Source: CADEER01 sp965216585 (lineage in GTDB: Bacteria; Desulfobacterota; Binatia; HRBIN30; CADEER01). From it: a stretch of DNA of 64,000 nt. A program made the position numbers and the translations under genes. This document shows positions 52,107 to 61,379 of this stretch, one piece after another. The notes below the pieces were generated by a model that worked only from the letters and a program-made list of their open reading frames with translations, was not told the DNA's origin and made no database searches. Position 1 is the stretch's first letter. Each line of letters starts with the position of its first letter. The stretch lies in the NCBI GenBank assembly GCA_965216585.1, contig CBDCGC010000003.1, positions 3,968,001-4,032,000 on the forward strand, in the 5' to 3' direction.

Positions 52107-52147
52107 TTGACCGAGGCTGTTGGCTTCGCGTATATAAACGATCGTTT
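52107..52147 (+). promoter_or_regulatory. Candidate sigma-70 promoter with overlapping TetR-like palindrome
   Basis: TTGACC (52107-52112), 18-base spacer, TATATA (52131-52136), reading toward the flavoprotein gene at 52214. The palindrome AAACGATCGTTT (52136-52147) begins at the end of the -10, where a bound repressor would block transcription. This sequence style is typical of TetR-family operators. No regulator gene is adjacent in the window. Confidence 0.5.
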
Positions 52148-52213
52148 GGTTGGTCCAGCCTCTCCGCGTTCGCGGAAAAAACATAGAAAGATCAAACGGT
52201 TAGGGGTTTGACG

Positions 52214-53317
52214 ATGGCGAAGAATCCGCTCCACACCAAGCTTTGTGACATGCTGGGGATCGAATTTCCGATCATTGCGTTCACCCACTGCAAAGATGTC
52301 GTCGACGCCGTCGTCAACGCCGGTGGCTTTGCCGTGCTCGGCGAAGCCATGCACACGCCGGACGAGATCGCCGCCGACATCAAGTGGATTCGCAACAAGG
52401 TCGGCGACAAGCCCTTCGGCATCGACCTGGTGTTGCCGGCGTCGGTGCCGCCGACCGGCGACCTCGACGAGCTGCGCCAGAAGATTCCCCAGGAGCAGAT
52501 GGACTTCTGGCTCGACATGAAGAAGCGCCACGACATTCCCGACCCCAAGGGGCAGATCGACTTGCACCAGTGGGGCGGTCTCAACAAGGAGATCGCGCGG
52601 CGCCAACTCGACGTCCTGCTCGATGAAAAAGTTCCGGTCATCTGTTCCGGTCTCGGCAATCCCGAGTTCATCCTCAAGGATGCGCACGAGAAAGGCATCA
52701 AGGTCTTCGGTCTGGTCGGCAAGGCGCGCCAGGCGAAGAAGGAAGCCGATGCCGGTGTCGACGCGATCATCGCCCAGGGCTACGACGCCGCCGGCCACAC
52801 CGGCCCGGTGGGGACGCTATCGATCGTACCCGAGTGCGTCGCCGTCGCCGGTGACACGCCGATCATCGCCGCCGGCGGCATCACGACGGGTGCTCACCTC
52901 GCCGCGTCGCTATGCCTCGGCGCGGTTGGCGTGTGGACGGGAACTCTCTGGCTCTCCTCGCGCGAGGGCGACAACGACATGATCATCAAGGATCGGCTGA
53001 TCAACTCGACCGCCGACGACACGGTGTACTCGGACTGCATCTCCGGTTTTCCGATGCGCGTTCTCGACTGCACCTGGACCAAGGAGTGGCGCCAGGACAA
53101 CGCGCCGAAGGTGCTCGGGGCGCCCTACCAGATGCTGCTCTCGTCCGACTACATCCAGGCCGCCAACGATCACCGCCGCGAAGATCTGATGACCGAAGCG
53201 GCGGGGCAGGGGGTGCGTTTCATCGAGTCGATGAAACCGTCGCGGCAGATCGTTCTCGACATGGTCGAAGAAGCCCTGGGCGTGTTCGAGAACCTGACCG
53301 GCATGGAGGCGTTCTGA
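52214..53317 (+). CDS. Nitronate monooxygenase / 2-nitropropane dioxygenase-like flavoprotein
   Basis: 367 residues from ATG 52214 (TTG 52208 also in frame). FMN-type TIM barrel: MLGIEFPIIAF, GGFAVLGEA, then AQGYDAAGHTGPVGTLSIVPEC, where the GHTG segment matches the flavin-binding and catalytic-His region, and PIIAAGGITTGAHLAASLCLGAVGVWTGT near the phosphate loop. The group includes nitronate oxidases, FabK-type enoyl reductases and enzymes of acyl-CoA breakdown. It heads an operon with ETF and thiolase-like genes, so action on an acyl-CoA or a steroid-type ring is plausible. Substrate unknown. Confidence 0.82.
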   Translation: MAKNPLHTKLCDMLGIEFPIIAFTHCKDVVDAVVNAGGFAVLGEAMHTPDEIAADIKWIRNKVGDKPFGIDLVLPASVPPTGDLDELRQKIPQEQMDFWLDMKKRHDIPDPKGQIDLHQWGGLNKEIARRQLDVLLDEKVPVICSGLGNPEFILKDAHEKGIKVFGLVGKARQAKKEADAGVDAIIAQGYDAAGHTGPVGTLSIVPECVAVAGDTPIIAAGGITTGAHLAASLCLGAVGVWTGTLWLSSREGDNDMIIKDRLINSTADDTVYSDCISGFPMRVLDCTWTKEWRQDNAPKVLGAPYQMLLSSDYIQAANDHRREDLMTEAAGQGVRFIESMKPSRQIVLDMVEEALGVFENLTGMEAF

Positions 53318-53343
53318 CGCGAGACGTGTTTTCGGAGCATTCG

Positions 53344-53628
53344 ATGGCCAACGACGCGGAACAGAGTCCAAGAGAACCGTTGGCGGCGCGCAAGGGCTTC
53401 GATCCCGAGATGGCGGGCAAGCGGGCGGAGTGCGACGGTGGTGGGCACTTCGGTGCGAAGTACATCCGCCGCGAAGACTTCGCCGGTGTGCTGAGCGGAG
53501 AGTACGTCGACCACGGCGAGCCGCCCTGGCGCTGGTATTTGATGAAAGATCTATCGAAAAAGCCGGAGCACTATCCATGGGACTCGGTCTGGTGCGAGAA
53601 GGGCAGCCTCTACTTCGACGGTGAATAG
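53344..53628 (+). CDS. Small protein of unknown function in the ETF operon
   Basis: 94 residues, ATG 53344, 26 bases after the flavoprotein gene and 22 before etfB. Polar, with no signal or membrane segment; notable segments are CDGGGHFGAKYIRREDF, GEPPWRWYLMKDL and HYPWDSVWCEKGSLYFDG, rich in Trp and Tyr. Two cysteines. No family recognised. The tight position between two flavoprotein genes suggests a role with them. Confidence 0.6.
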   Translation: MANDAEQSPREPLAARKGFDPEMAGKRAECDGGGHFGAKYIRREDFAGVLSGEYVDHGEPPWRWYLMKDLSKKPEHYPWDSVWCEKGSLYFDGE

Positions 53629-53650
53629 TCGATCGGCATCCGAGGAAAAC

Positions 53651-54454
53651 ATGAGAATCGTCATTTGCGCCAAGGAGGTGCTCGACCCGGATGCGGTCGA
53701 CAACTATGTCTTGCACGGCAAGCTCGAGATCGGTGACGACGGGAAAACGCTGACCCAGACTTCGATCCCGCGCTTGATGAACGCCTACGACGAGCAGGCG
53801 ATCGAAGCGGCCCTGCGCCTGCGCGACGATGGTGTCGAGTGCACCATCGATGTCGTTTGCATCGCCGCCGACCCGACCGCAATTCTGCGCCAAGCGGCGG
53901 CGATGGGAGCCGACGAGATCACCACCGTGCCGGTCGATGCCGGCTCGCTGGACGGTCACGCCGTGGCGAGGATCCTCGCCGCCTATGTGCGGTCGAAGGG
54001 CGGTGCCGATCTGGTGCTCTGCGGCCGCCAGGCCTCGGATGACGACCAGGGGGTCGTCCCCGGCCTGCTCGGTGAGTTGCTCGACATGCCGGTGATCACG
54101 ATTGCCCGGTCGGTCGGCATCGATGGCGGCAACGTGCGTGTGACGCGGGTGACGCCGGATGGTGACGAGGTGGTCGAAGCGACGATGCCGGCCGTCGTCA
54201 CGATTTCCAATGAGCTCGGCACGCCGCGCTATCCGACGACCATGCGCACGATGAAGGCGCGCCGCCTGCAGCCGGAGCAGGTGACGCCGCAATCGCTGGC
54301 TCTCGATGCCGGGGCGGTCGCACCGCTGGCACGCATGACCCGGCAGTACGTGTCGAGCGTTCAGGGCGCCTGCGAGCTCATCGAGGGCGCGAGCGCCGAC
54401 GAAAAGGCGGCGGCGTTGGTCGCCAAGCTGCGCCAAGAGCGCGTCATCGAGTAG
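53651..54454 (+). CDS. etfB: Electron transfer flavoprotein beta subunit
   Basis: 267 residues. Starts MRIVICAKEVLDPD, with MNAYDEQAIEAALRLRD, GADLVLCGRQASDDDQGVVPGLLGELLDMP and the conserved late TISNELGTPRYPT. Binds AMP in conventional ETF and pairs with the alpha subunit encoded 10 bases on. Carries electrons from acyl-CoA dehydrogenases or related flavoenzymes to the quinone pool. Dedicated partner of the enzymes in this operon (inferred). Confidence 0.9.
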   Translation: MRIVICAKEVLDPDAVDNYVLHGKLEIGDDGKTLTQTSIPRLMNAYDEQAIEAALRLRDDGVECTIDVVCIAADPTAILRQAAAMGADEITTVPVDAGSLDGHAVARILAAYVRSKGGADLVLCGRQASDDDQGVVPGLLGELLDMPVITIARSVGIDGGNVRVTRVTPDGDEVVEATMPAVVTISNELGTPRYPTTMRTMKARRLQPEQVTPQSLALDAGAVAPLARMTRQYVSSVQGACELIEGASADEKAAALVAKLRQERVIE

Positions 54455-54464
54455 GGAGTCGCAC

Positions 54465-55436
54465 GTGGCCAACGCAGTGGTTTTTTGTTCTTTCGATTCG
54501 GGACGCGACGGGTTGCCGGCAGCGGCCGAGGAAACGCTGACGCTGGCGCGCAAGATCGCCAGCGCCCGCGGTGCCGATCTCGATTGGCTGGTCGTCGGGC
54601 AGCAGCCCAGCGGTGTCGCGGCTGTGGCCGCGAAACACGGGGTCGCCCACCTCGATTCGATCGAGGACGCGAGGCTCGCCGACGCGCGACCCGATGCGAT
54701 CGTGGCAGCGGTCGAACAGTACTGCGCCGAGCACGAGCCGGCGCTCTTGTTGGTGTCGCAGACCTTCGACTCGCGTTTGATCGCGCCTCGCGTTGCCGGT
54801 CGGATCGGTGCCGCAGTGGTAATGAATGTCGTCGATCTGCAAGCCGCGTCGGCCGGCGTCACGGCGACCGCGACCGCCTACGGCGGTGACACGCGTGTCG
54901 AGTATGAGATCAGCGGCACGGCGGTGATCGGTGTGGTCGGCGACACGTTGTTGGCCGAGACGGCGCCGGCGCCGGCGGAGCCTGAGGCGCGTTCGATCGG
55001 TGTCGACCTGAGCGCCGTCGAAGAGCGCATCCGCATCGTCCAGAAAGCCGTCGCCGAGGGCGAGCGGCTCGAAGATGCGCAGATCGTCGTCGCCGGCGGC
55101 CGCGGGCTGCAGGAATCGGAGAACTTCGCGCTGGTCGAAGAGCTGGCCGCGGCACTCGGCGGAATGGCCGGCGCCTCGCGCCCGATCGTCGACGACGGTT
55201 GGACGGATTCGTCGCACCAGGTTGGATTGACGGGCAAGATCACGCGGCCGGTGCTCTATCTGGCAGCCGGAATTTCAGGTGCGAGCCAGCACATGGTCGG
55301 TTGTACGGCGGCCAAAACCCTGGTCGCGATCAACACCGACGCCGACGCGGCGATCTTCAAATACGCCCACTACGGAATCGTCGGCGACTGCCTCGAGGTG
55401 TTGCCGGCCCTGACCAAAGCAGTGAAAGGCGGCTGA
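54465..55436 (+). CDS. etfA: Electron transfer flavoprotein alpha subunit
   Basis: 323 residues, GTG start. The C-terminal FAD domain holds the family signature PVLYLAAGISGASQHMVG, then KTLVAINTDADAAIFKYAHYGIVGD, and GGRGLQESENFALVEELA earlier. N-terminal domain pairs with EtfB. The signature tyrosine-type spacing is complete, so the protein should be functional. Confidence 0.92.
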   Translation: MANAVVFCSFDSGRDGLPAAAEETLTLARKIASARGADLDWLVVGQQPSGVAAVAAKHGVAHLDSIEDARLADARPDAIVAAVEQYCAEHEPALLLVSQTFDSRLIAPRVAGRIGAAVVMNVVDLQAASAGVTATATAYGGDTRVEYEISGTAVIGVVGDTLLAETAPAPAEPEARSIGVDLSAVEERIRIVQKAVAEGERLEDAQIVVAGGRGLQESENFALVEELAAALGGMAGASRPIVDDGWTDSSHQVGLTGKITRPVLYLAAGISGASQHMVGCTAAKTLVAINTDADAAIFKYAHYGIVGDCLEVLPALTKAVKGG

Positions 55437-55438
55437 GC

Positions 55439-55858
55439 ATGGCGATCGTGCACGTCATCGACGGATTGTTTGCCGAGACGGCGAATGGACCGCGCCTTCT
55501 CGGCTCGCGCTGCGCCAGTTGTAAAGCGCCGTACTTCCCCAAGTCGCCGGTGTGTCACAACCCGCAGTGTGAAGAGTCGAAGATCGAAGACGCAGAATTC
55601 GGCCCGACCGGAAAGCTGTGGGGGTTCACCTTTCAGGTCTTCCCGCCACCACCGCCGGCCAAGTACGACGAACCGTTCAAACCCTATCCGATGGGTTTCA
55701 TCGATCTCGACGACGGCTTGCGTGTCCTCGGTCAGGTGTCGATCGAAGACATGACCAAGGTCGCCGTCGACATGCCGGTGGAGATGGTCATCGAGCCACT
55801 CTACCACGACGACGATGGCAACGAGGTCGTCACCTGGAAGTTCAGGCCGCGCGGTTAG
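55439..55858 (+). CDS. DUF35 OB-fold protein with zinc ribbon
   Basis: 139 residues, ATG two bases after the etfA stop. Four-Cys zinc ribbon near residues 25-44 (SRCASCKAPYFP and VCHNPQC), then the OB-fold part with GKLWGFTFQVFPPPPPAKYDEPF and PMGFIDLDDGLRVLGQV. Such proteins act as partners of thiolase-like enzymes, as in ChsH2-Ltp2, and are needed for acyl-CoA binding there. The thiolase-like gene lies 16 bases on, so the two probably form a complex. Confidence 0.85.
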   Translation: MAIVHVIDGLFAETANGPRLLGSRCASCKAPYFPKSPVCHNPQCEESKIEDAEFGPTGKLWGFTFQVFPPPPPAKYDEPFKPYPMGFIDLDDGLRVLGQVSIEDMTKVAVDMPVEMVIEPLYHDDDGNEVVTWKFRPRG

Positions 55859-55874
55859 CGCGTTTGGAGTTCGC

Positions 55875-57053
55875 ATGAGAGAAGTCGCTGCGGTTGGGTT
55901 TGGGATGCACCCCTGGGGGAAGTTCGAGGACAAGTCGGTGACCGAGCTGTGCCGCCACGCCGTCGAGGCGTCGTTGCAGGATGCCGGCGTGCAGTGGCGC
56001 GACGTCGAAGCGGTCGCCGCGGCGAGCTCGCGTTTCTCGGGTGGCAAGGGTTGGGGGTTGAACGGCAACGACGTCGTCGAGGACATGGGCTCGACGGGCG
56101 TTCCGGTCTACAACCTGTCGGCCGGCTGCTCTGCCGGCGGCAACGCTTTCAACATCGGGCACACCTTGGTGGCCTCGGGCGCGCACGACATGGTGCTCGT
56201 CGTCGGTGGCGAGAAGATGCCGAAGGGTTTCATCCAGACTTCCGGTGTCGAAGAGCACACCGACCCCGAGTTCCTGCGCCAGCGTTGCATCGGCATGCCC
56301 GGGCCCGCTTTCTGGGCGGTGTTGTGCCGCCGCCGTATGCACGATCACGGCACGACGGAAGAGCAGATGGCCAAGGTGGCGGTGAAGGCGCGCAAGAATG
56401 GCGCGCTCAACCCGAATGCGCGCTATCGCAAGGAGACGAACGTCGAGGAAGTGTTGAAGTCGGCGCTGGTCGTCTATCCGCTGCACCTCTTCGAGATCTG
56501 CGCCGTCAGCGACGGTGCCGCGGCAGTGCTGCTGTGCTCGGCCGAGAAGGCCAAACAGCTCACCACGGCGCCGGTGTGGGTCGCCGGCAGCGCGGTGGCG
56601 ACGGCGCGTTTCGACGATGGCATCACGCGCGGCATCGGCGGTCTGGTGCCGCCTGGGATCACCCACCACAGTGAAGCAAAAGCGGCCGTGCACAAGGCGA
56701 TGGAAAGTGCCGGTGTCGGGCCCGGGGACATCGACTTCGTCGAGCTGCAGGACAACACTGTGTACTACGAGCTGGCCTTCCCGGAGGAGTTCGGTCTCTG
56801 CGAGCCGGGACAGTCCGAGTGGTTGCTCGAAAACGACGAGACCATTCCCACCGGCAAGCTGCCGATCAATCCGTCTGGCGGCTTCATCTCCTTTGGCGAA
56901 GCGACGACGGCACAGGGGTTGTTCCAGATCTGCGAGCTCGGCTGGCAGTTGCGCGGCGAGGCCGGCCAGCGACAGGTGCCAAACGCAAAGATCGGCATGT
57001 CGCAAACCATCGGCCTCGGCGGCAACGCCACGGCGGTGGTTCTGAAGTCCTGA
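55875..57053 (+). CDS. SCP2/Ltp-type thiolase-like protein
   Basis: 392 residues. Thiolase fold with the usual nucleophile Cys in SAGCSAGGNAFNIG and the late NPSGGFISFGEATTAQG and IGLGGNATAVVL. At the second site, where thiolases have GHPxGAxG, this protein has GEATTAQG: the catalytic His of the GHP motif is Glu. That change argues against normal thiolysis and for the aldolase-type or other non-thiolytic subgroup (Ltp2-like) that works with a DUF35 partner. The partner gene lies directly upstream. Acts on a CoA ester; specific substrate unknown. Confidence 0.82.
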   Translation: MREVAAVGFGMHPWGKFEDKSVTELCRHAVEASLQDAGVQWRDVEAVAAASSRFSGGKGWGLNGNDVVEDMGSTGVPVYNLSAGCSAGGNAFNIGHTLVASGAHDMVLVVGGEKMPKGFIQTSGVEEHTDPEFLRQRCIGMPGPAFWAVLCRRRMHDHGTTEEQMAKVAVKARKNGALNPNARYRKETNVEEVLKSALVVYPLHLFEICAVSDGAAAVLLCSAEKAKQLTTAPVWVAGSAVATARFDDGITRGIGGLVPPGITHHSEAKAAVHKAMESAGVGPGDIDFVELQDNTVYYELAFPEEFGLCEPGQSEWLLENDETIPTGKLPINPSGGFISFGEATTAQGLFQICELGWQLRGEAGQRQVPNAKIGMSQTIGLGGNATAVVLKS

Positions 57054-57113
57054 GGGCGAGAGGCGCTTCCGAGCGTTTCACGACCCGCCTGTCGGGCTGA
57101 TAGACTGCGGTCG

Positions 57114-57692
57114 ATGAGACCGGAGCCGGTTCGCCTTCACCGCTATACCTATCGCCAGTATCTGGCACTGGAAGAAACCAGTTCGGTGAAACACGAGTTT
57201 CTCGACGGTGAAATCTATGCCATGGCGGGAGGCACGCCCGAGCACGCGGCACTGTCGGCAGAGATCATTGCTTCGCTCGCCTCCCAAACCCGCGGCGGAG
57301 CGTGTCGTGTGTACAGCTCAGATCTGCGCGTACGGGTTCTGGCGTCGGGATTGACGACGTATCCAGACGCGACCGTGGTTTGCGGCCCGACGCAGCGCGA
57401 TCCGGAGAGCCCGGCAACCGTGGTCAATCCGCGTGTCGTGGTCGAAGTGCTGAGTGATGGTACCGAGGAATACGATCGCGGCGAGAAGCTGGGACACTAC
57501 AAACGGATTCCCGAGCTCGATGCCGTCGTGCTGGTCGCGCATCGCGAACGCCTCATCGTCGTCCACTGGCGCAGCGGATCCGGTTGGGAATCCCGTTCGT
57601 ACCGGGCGGGCGAGAGCGCACTCATCGAGTGTATCGCCTGTGAGATCGACGTCGACGACTTGTACGATGCTGCTGCCGAGCCGGCAGGCTGA
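57114..57692 (+). CDS. Uma2-family (DUF820) putative endonuclease
   Basis: 192 residues. Typical features: YTYRQYLALEETSSVKHEFLDG in family style, EIYAMAGGTPEHAALSAEI, YPDATVVCG and VVVEVLSDGTEEYDRGEKLGHY, with Asp and Glu placed as in a PD-(D/E)xK nuclease core. Members are scattered, especially in cyanobacteria and myxobacteria, and mostly uncharacterised. Stands alone here. Confidence 0.85.
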   Translation: MRPEPVRLHRYTYRQYLALEETSSVKHEFLDGEIYAMAGGTPEHAALSAEIIASLASQTRGGACRVYSSDLRVRVLASGLTTYPDATVVCGPTQRDPESPATVVNPRVVVEVLSDGTEEYDRGEKLGHYKRIPELDAVVLVAHRERLIVVHWRSGSGWESRSYRAGESALIECIACEIDVDDLYDAAAEPAG

Positions 57693-57792
57693 GCGTGCCG
57701 TTGGATCTCGACTACGACCTCAGGGGTTTCGTTCCGACCGGTTGGGTGAAAAGACCTGGTCCGGGTGGAGTCGAATGGGTTAGGTGTTGAGT

Positions 57793-60700
57793 ATGATCCA
57801 TGCCAATCGAATCGCCGTCGCTCTATTCGCGGCGCTGGCTACGCCGGCGCTGGGACAACCCAGCTACCTCAACTTCGAGAGCGGAGCCGTTCGACCGATG
57901 GCGATGTCTGCCGACGGGACGCGTCTCTACGCGGTCAACACGCCCGACAATCGACTCGAGATCTTTGACGTCAGCGGTGCCGCACCGCTTCCGTCGTCGT
58001 CGGTGCAGGTCGGGATGGAGCCGGTCGCCGTCGCGGTTCGCAGCAACGGCGACGTCTGGGTCGTCAACCATCTCTCGGACAGTGTCAGTATCGTCGATCC
58101 GGTTGCCGGCCGGGTGGTGCGCACTCTCCTGGTCGGAGACGAGCCACGCGACGTCGTTTTCGCCGGACCCGGGTTCGACCGTGCTTTCATCACGACGGCG
58201 CATCGCGGCCAACACCGCAGTGATGCGTCGATCGCCGCCGTCCCGGGAGCGGGCGATCCTCAGTTGACGACGGAAGGGATCGGCCGTGCCGATGTGTGGG
58301 TGTTCGACGCGGCCAACCTCGGCACCGCGCTCGGTGGCGTACCGCTGGCCATCGTCGTCCTCTTTGGCGACACGCCGCGCGGGTTGGCGGCTTCACCTGA
58401 CGGCTCCAAGGTCTATGCGGCGGTTCACTACTCCGGCAACCAGACGATGTCGCTGAACGATGCGTTCATTTGCGAGGGCTTCGAACCCTTCACGCCGTGT
58501 CCGTTTTTCGGTCCGTTGAATTCTCCGGGTGGGCATCTCGGTCCTCCGACCAACCACGAGGGCCTAGCTGCGCCGCAGACGAGCATGATTCTCGAGTTCG
58601 ACGCCGGCACTGGTCGCTGGCGCGACGAGCTCTTGCGCGACTGGAACCCGTTCGTGCGCTTCAACTTGCCAGACAAAGACGTTTTCGAGATCGATGCAAC
58701 GACGTTGGCGGAGACGGCTTTCTTCACTGGGGTGGGGACGACGAACTTCAACCTGGTCGTGCATCCGAGCAACGGTACCGTGTACGCGTCGAACACCGAA
58801 GCGAAGAATACCACCCGTTTCGAAGGTCCGGGTGAGTTTGGCGGCTCGACGGTGCAGGGGGAGCTGGCGCGATCGCGGATTACCGTGATTGCGGGTGGCG
58901 TCGTGTCACCTCGGCACCTGAACAAGCACATCGACTACTCAGTGCTCGCTCACGACAAGAACTTCGATCCGTCGGCTCGCTTGCACTCGTTGGCGACGCC
59001 GCTGGAGATGGTGATTTCGTCGGACGGCTCGACGCTCTACGTGGCCGCGTTCGGCTCGAGCCGCGTCGGCGTCTATTCGACAGCCCAGCTCGATGCCGAC
59101 ACGTTCGTTCCGCAAACCGCGAGCCAGGCCCACATTCCAGTCAGTGGCGGCGGCCCAGCCGGCCTGGTGCTCGACGAGACCAATGACCGGATGTTCGTCT
59201 GGACCCGATTCGACAACGGCATATCGACCGTCGATTTGACGTCGGGGAGCGAAACGCATCACACGACGTTTCACACGCCCGAACCGGACGACGTCGTCGA
59301 AGGCCGTCCTTTTCTCTACGACGCCTTCTTCTCGTCGGCGAACGGTGAAGCCTCTTGTGCTTCGTGTCACATCTTCGGCGACATGGACCACATCGCCTGG
59401 AACCTCGGCAATCCCGACGACAACGTCGTCGACAACCCGATTCCGATTCTCAATCCCGGTGCGGCGATCTTTGCTCCGTCGCCGATCAACGGCACGGGTG
59501 TGGTTACCGATTTCCACCCGATGAAGGGTCCGATGACGACGCAAACCCTGCGGGGATTGTCTACGCATGGGGCGATGCACTGGCGCGGCGACCGGTCCAA
59601 CGGGTTCTTTGGCATCGATCCGTTTGACGAAGAGCTGTCGTTCGACAACTTCATCGTCGCCTTCGAGGGGCTGCTCGGCCGCGAGGCACTCATTTCGAAC
59701 GAAGACATGCAGCGCTTTACCGACTTTGCGATGTCGATCCGTCTACCCCCCAATCCCGTTCGCTCGATCGACAACCAGCTCAACGCCGCGCAGACAGCGG
59801 CGCGGGATTTTTGGTTCAACGATGCGGTCGACGGTGCGCGCACCTGCAACGACTGTCACACGCTCGACCCGCTCAGTGGTCTCTTCGCCACAGGGCGAAC
59901 TTCCACGTTCGAAGGCAACTCTCAAATTTTCAAAGTCGCGCACCTGCGCAACGCTTATCAGAAGGTGGGGATGTTCGGTTTGCTCGCCAACTTCGGCGGC
60001 GGTGTAACGCACACCGGAGACCAGGTGCGCGGTTTCGGCTACGACCACGCCGGTTCGGTAGACACGCTCTTCCGTTTCGTCAGCGGACAGGTGTTCAACT
60101 TTCCCGACGAGCAATCGCGCCGCGATATGGAGGAGTTCGTTCTCGCCTTCGATACCGACCTGGCGCCGATCGTCGGGCAGCAGGTGACGCTCGATGCGAC
60201 CAACACCGCGACCGCCGGGCCTCGGATCGATTTGATGATCCAGCGTGCCTCGACGCCTTTCGTGTCGGGAATTCTCGGTGGTACTGTGGCGGGTGAATGC
60301 GAGGTCATCGCCAAGGGGACGGTCGGTGGCGCGTCGCGCGGTTGGCTGCGCTTGGCCAGCGGCATGTTCCAAGCCGATGACGACCCAGGCGGCACCTCGC
60401 TCATGACGGATGCGGCGTTGCGCAATGTGGCTTCGACTGACGGCCCGCTGACGTACACCTGTGTACCGCCTGGTTCGGGTCCACGGATGGCGATCAACCG
60501 CGACGAGGATCTCTTCCTCGACGGTGTCGACAACTGCCCGGCTGTCGCCAACGACGATCAGGCCGACCTCGACAGCGATACCATCGGCGATGCCTGCGAC
60601 CCGTTGAGCTGCGGTGATGGCTTCGTTGGGGCGCTCGAAGAGTGCGACGACGGCGGCACCAGCGGTGGCGACGGCTGTGATTCGAGCTGTCAGCTCGAAT

Positions 60701-61275
60701 CTGGCGCGGCGTGTGAAGGCGAGCCGTCGCTGTGTTTCTTCGACACCGCCGTGGCGGGCCGCAAGCTGATTCTCAAGCGTTCCGCATCCGGCGAGGAGAA
60801 GCTCGTTCTGGTGCTCAAAGACCCCGCGTTGCCGTTCCCGGCGATCGGTAGCGCCGACGACCCCGCCAACGGAACACCGGGTGGATTGACCCTCGAGCTT
60901 CTCTCCCTCGGCGAGGGAAGCGCTTCGATCGCCGTACCGCCGGGCGAGTCGGATCCGCCGGGCTGGAAGGTGCGCGATGGCAACACGGATTTCTATCGGT
61001 ACAAGAACCGCGATGCGCCGACCGGGCCGACCGTGATCAAGACGGCCAAGCTGAAGCAGGGCAAGTTGGTCAAGATCGTCGGCAAGGACACCGGGTTGCC
61101 TCTGAGCCGCGCCCAGGGAGTGCTGGCGGTGCGCGTGACGACCGGGAAGATTCGCACCTGCGCGGTTTTTTCCGGCGCCGCCGTGGTACGCGACGAGGAT
61201 GGCGTGTTCATCGCTAAGAACTCGGTCGCGGCCGGACTGAGCGACTGTCGGAACGCGACCCTGGGAATTTTCTGA
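57793..61275 (+). CDS. Secreted beta-propeller di-haem cytochrome with TSP3 and Myxo-type Cys-rich C-terminus
   Basis: 1,160 residues from ATG 57793 (GTG 57784 and TTG 57787 are in frame). Signal peptide 1-22. Residues about 25-500 form a YVTN-type beta-propeller (PMAMSADGTRLYAVNTPDN, PRGLAASPDGSKVYAAVHY). Two c-type haem sites follow, CASCH near 522 and CNDCH near 685, in a MauG/cytochrome-peroxidase-like region. A thrombospondin type 3 Ca motif (DNCPAVANDDQADLDSDTIG), a DUF4215 motif (CGDGFVGALEECDDGG) and a C-terminal domain of unknown type complete it. Probably a periplasmic or extracellular oxidoreductase; haem attachment needs a Ccs/Ccm system. Partner and substrate unknown. Confidence 0.85.
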   Translation: MIHANRIAVALFAALATPALGQPSYLNFESGAVRPMAMSADGTRLYAVNTPDNRLEIFDVSGAAPLPSSSVQVGMEPVAVAVRSNGDVWVVNHLSDSVSIVDPVAGRVVRTLLVGDEPRDVVFAGPGFDRAFITTAHRGQHRSDASIAAVPGAGDPQLTTEGIGRADVWVFDAANLGTALGGVPLAIVVLFGDTPRGLAASPDGSKVYAAVHYSGNQTMSLNDAFICEGFEPFTPCPFFGPLNSPGGHLGPPTNHEGLAAPQTSMILEFDAGTGRWRDELLRDWNPFVRFNLPDKDVFEIDATTLAETAFFTGVGTTNFNLVVHPSNGTVYASNTEAKNTTRFEGPGEFGGSTVQGELARSRITVIAGGVVSPRHLNKHIDYSVLAHDKNFDPSARLHSLATPLEMVISSDGSTLYVAAFGSSRVGVYSTAQLDADTFVPQTASQAHIPVSGGGPAGLVLDETNDRMFVWTRFDNGISTVDLTSGSETHHTTFHTPEPDDVVEGRPFLYDAFFSSANGEASCASCHIFGDMDHIAWNLGNPDDNVVDNPIPILNPGAAIFAPSPINGTGVVTDFHPMKGPMTTQTLRGLSTHGAMHWRGDRSNGFFGIDPFDEELSFDNFIVAFEGLLGREALISNEDMQRFTDFAMSIRLPPNPVRSIDNQLNAAQTAARDFWFNDAVDGARTCNDCHTLDPLSGLFATGRTSTFEGNSQIFKVAHLRNAYQKVGMFGLLANFGGGVTHTGDQVRGFGYDHAGSVDTLFRFVSGQVFNFPDEQSRRDMEEFVLAFDTDLAPIVGQQVTLDATNTATAGPRIDLMIQRASTPFVSGILGGTVAGECEVIAKGTVGGASRGWLRLASGMFQADDDPGGTSLMTDAALRNVASTDGPLTYTCVPPGSGPRMAINRDEDLFLDGVDNCPAVANDDQADLDSDTIGDACDPLSCGDGFVGALEECDDGGTSGGDGCDSSCQLESGAACEGEPSLCFFDTAVAGRKLILKRSASGEEKLVLVLKDPALPFPAIGSADDPANGTPGGLTLELLSLGEGSASIAVPPGESDPPGWKVRDGNTDFYRYKNRDAPTGPTVIKTAKLKQGKLVKIVGKDTGLPLSRAQGVLAVRVTTGKIRTCAVFSGAAVVRDEDGVFIAKNSVAAGLSDCRNATLGIF

Positions 61276-61282
61276 GACGACC

Positions 61283-61302
61283 GGCTGCGTTGATCCGCAG
61301 CC
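61283..61302 (+). terminator. Hairpin after the cytochrome gene
   Basis: GGCTGCG-TTGATC-CGCAGCC, a 7-bp GC stem 8 bases past the stop. No long U-tract follows, so termination would be partial. Confidence 0.45.
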
Positions 61303-61379
61303 TTGCGAACGGTAGTTTCCAGCGCTTGGAGGAACGTTCTTCCCGGCTCGCCGTGCGCAGCCGAACGAGGGGATGCCCG

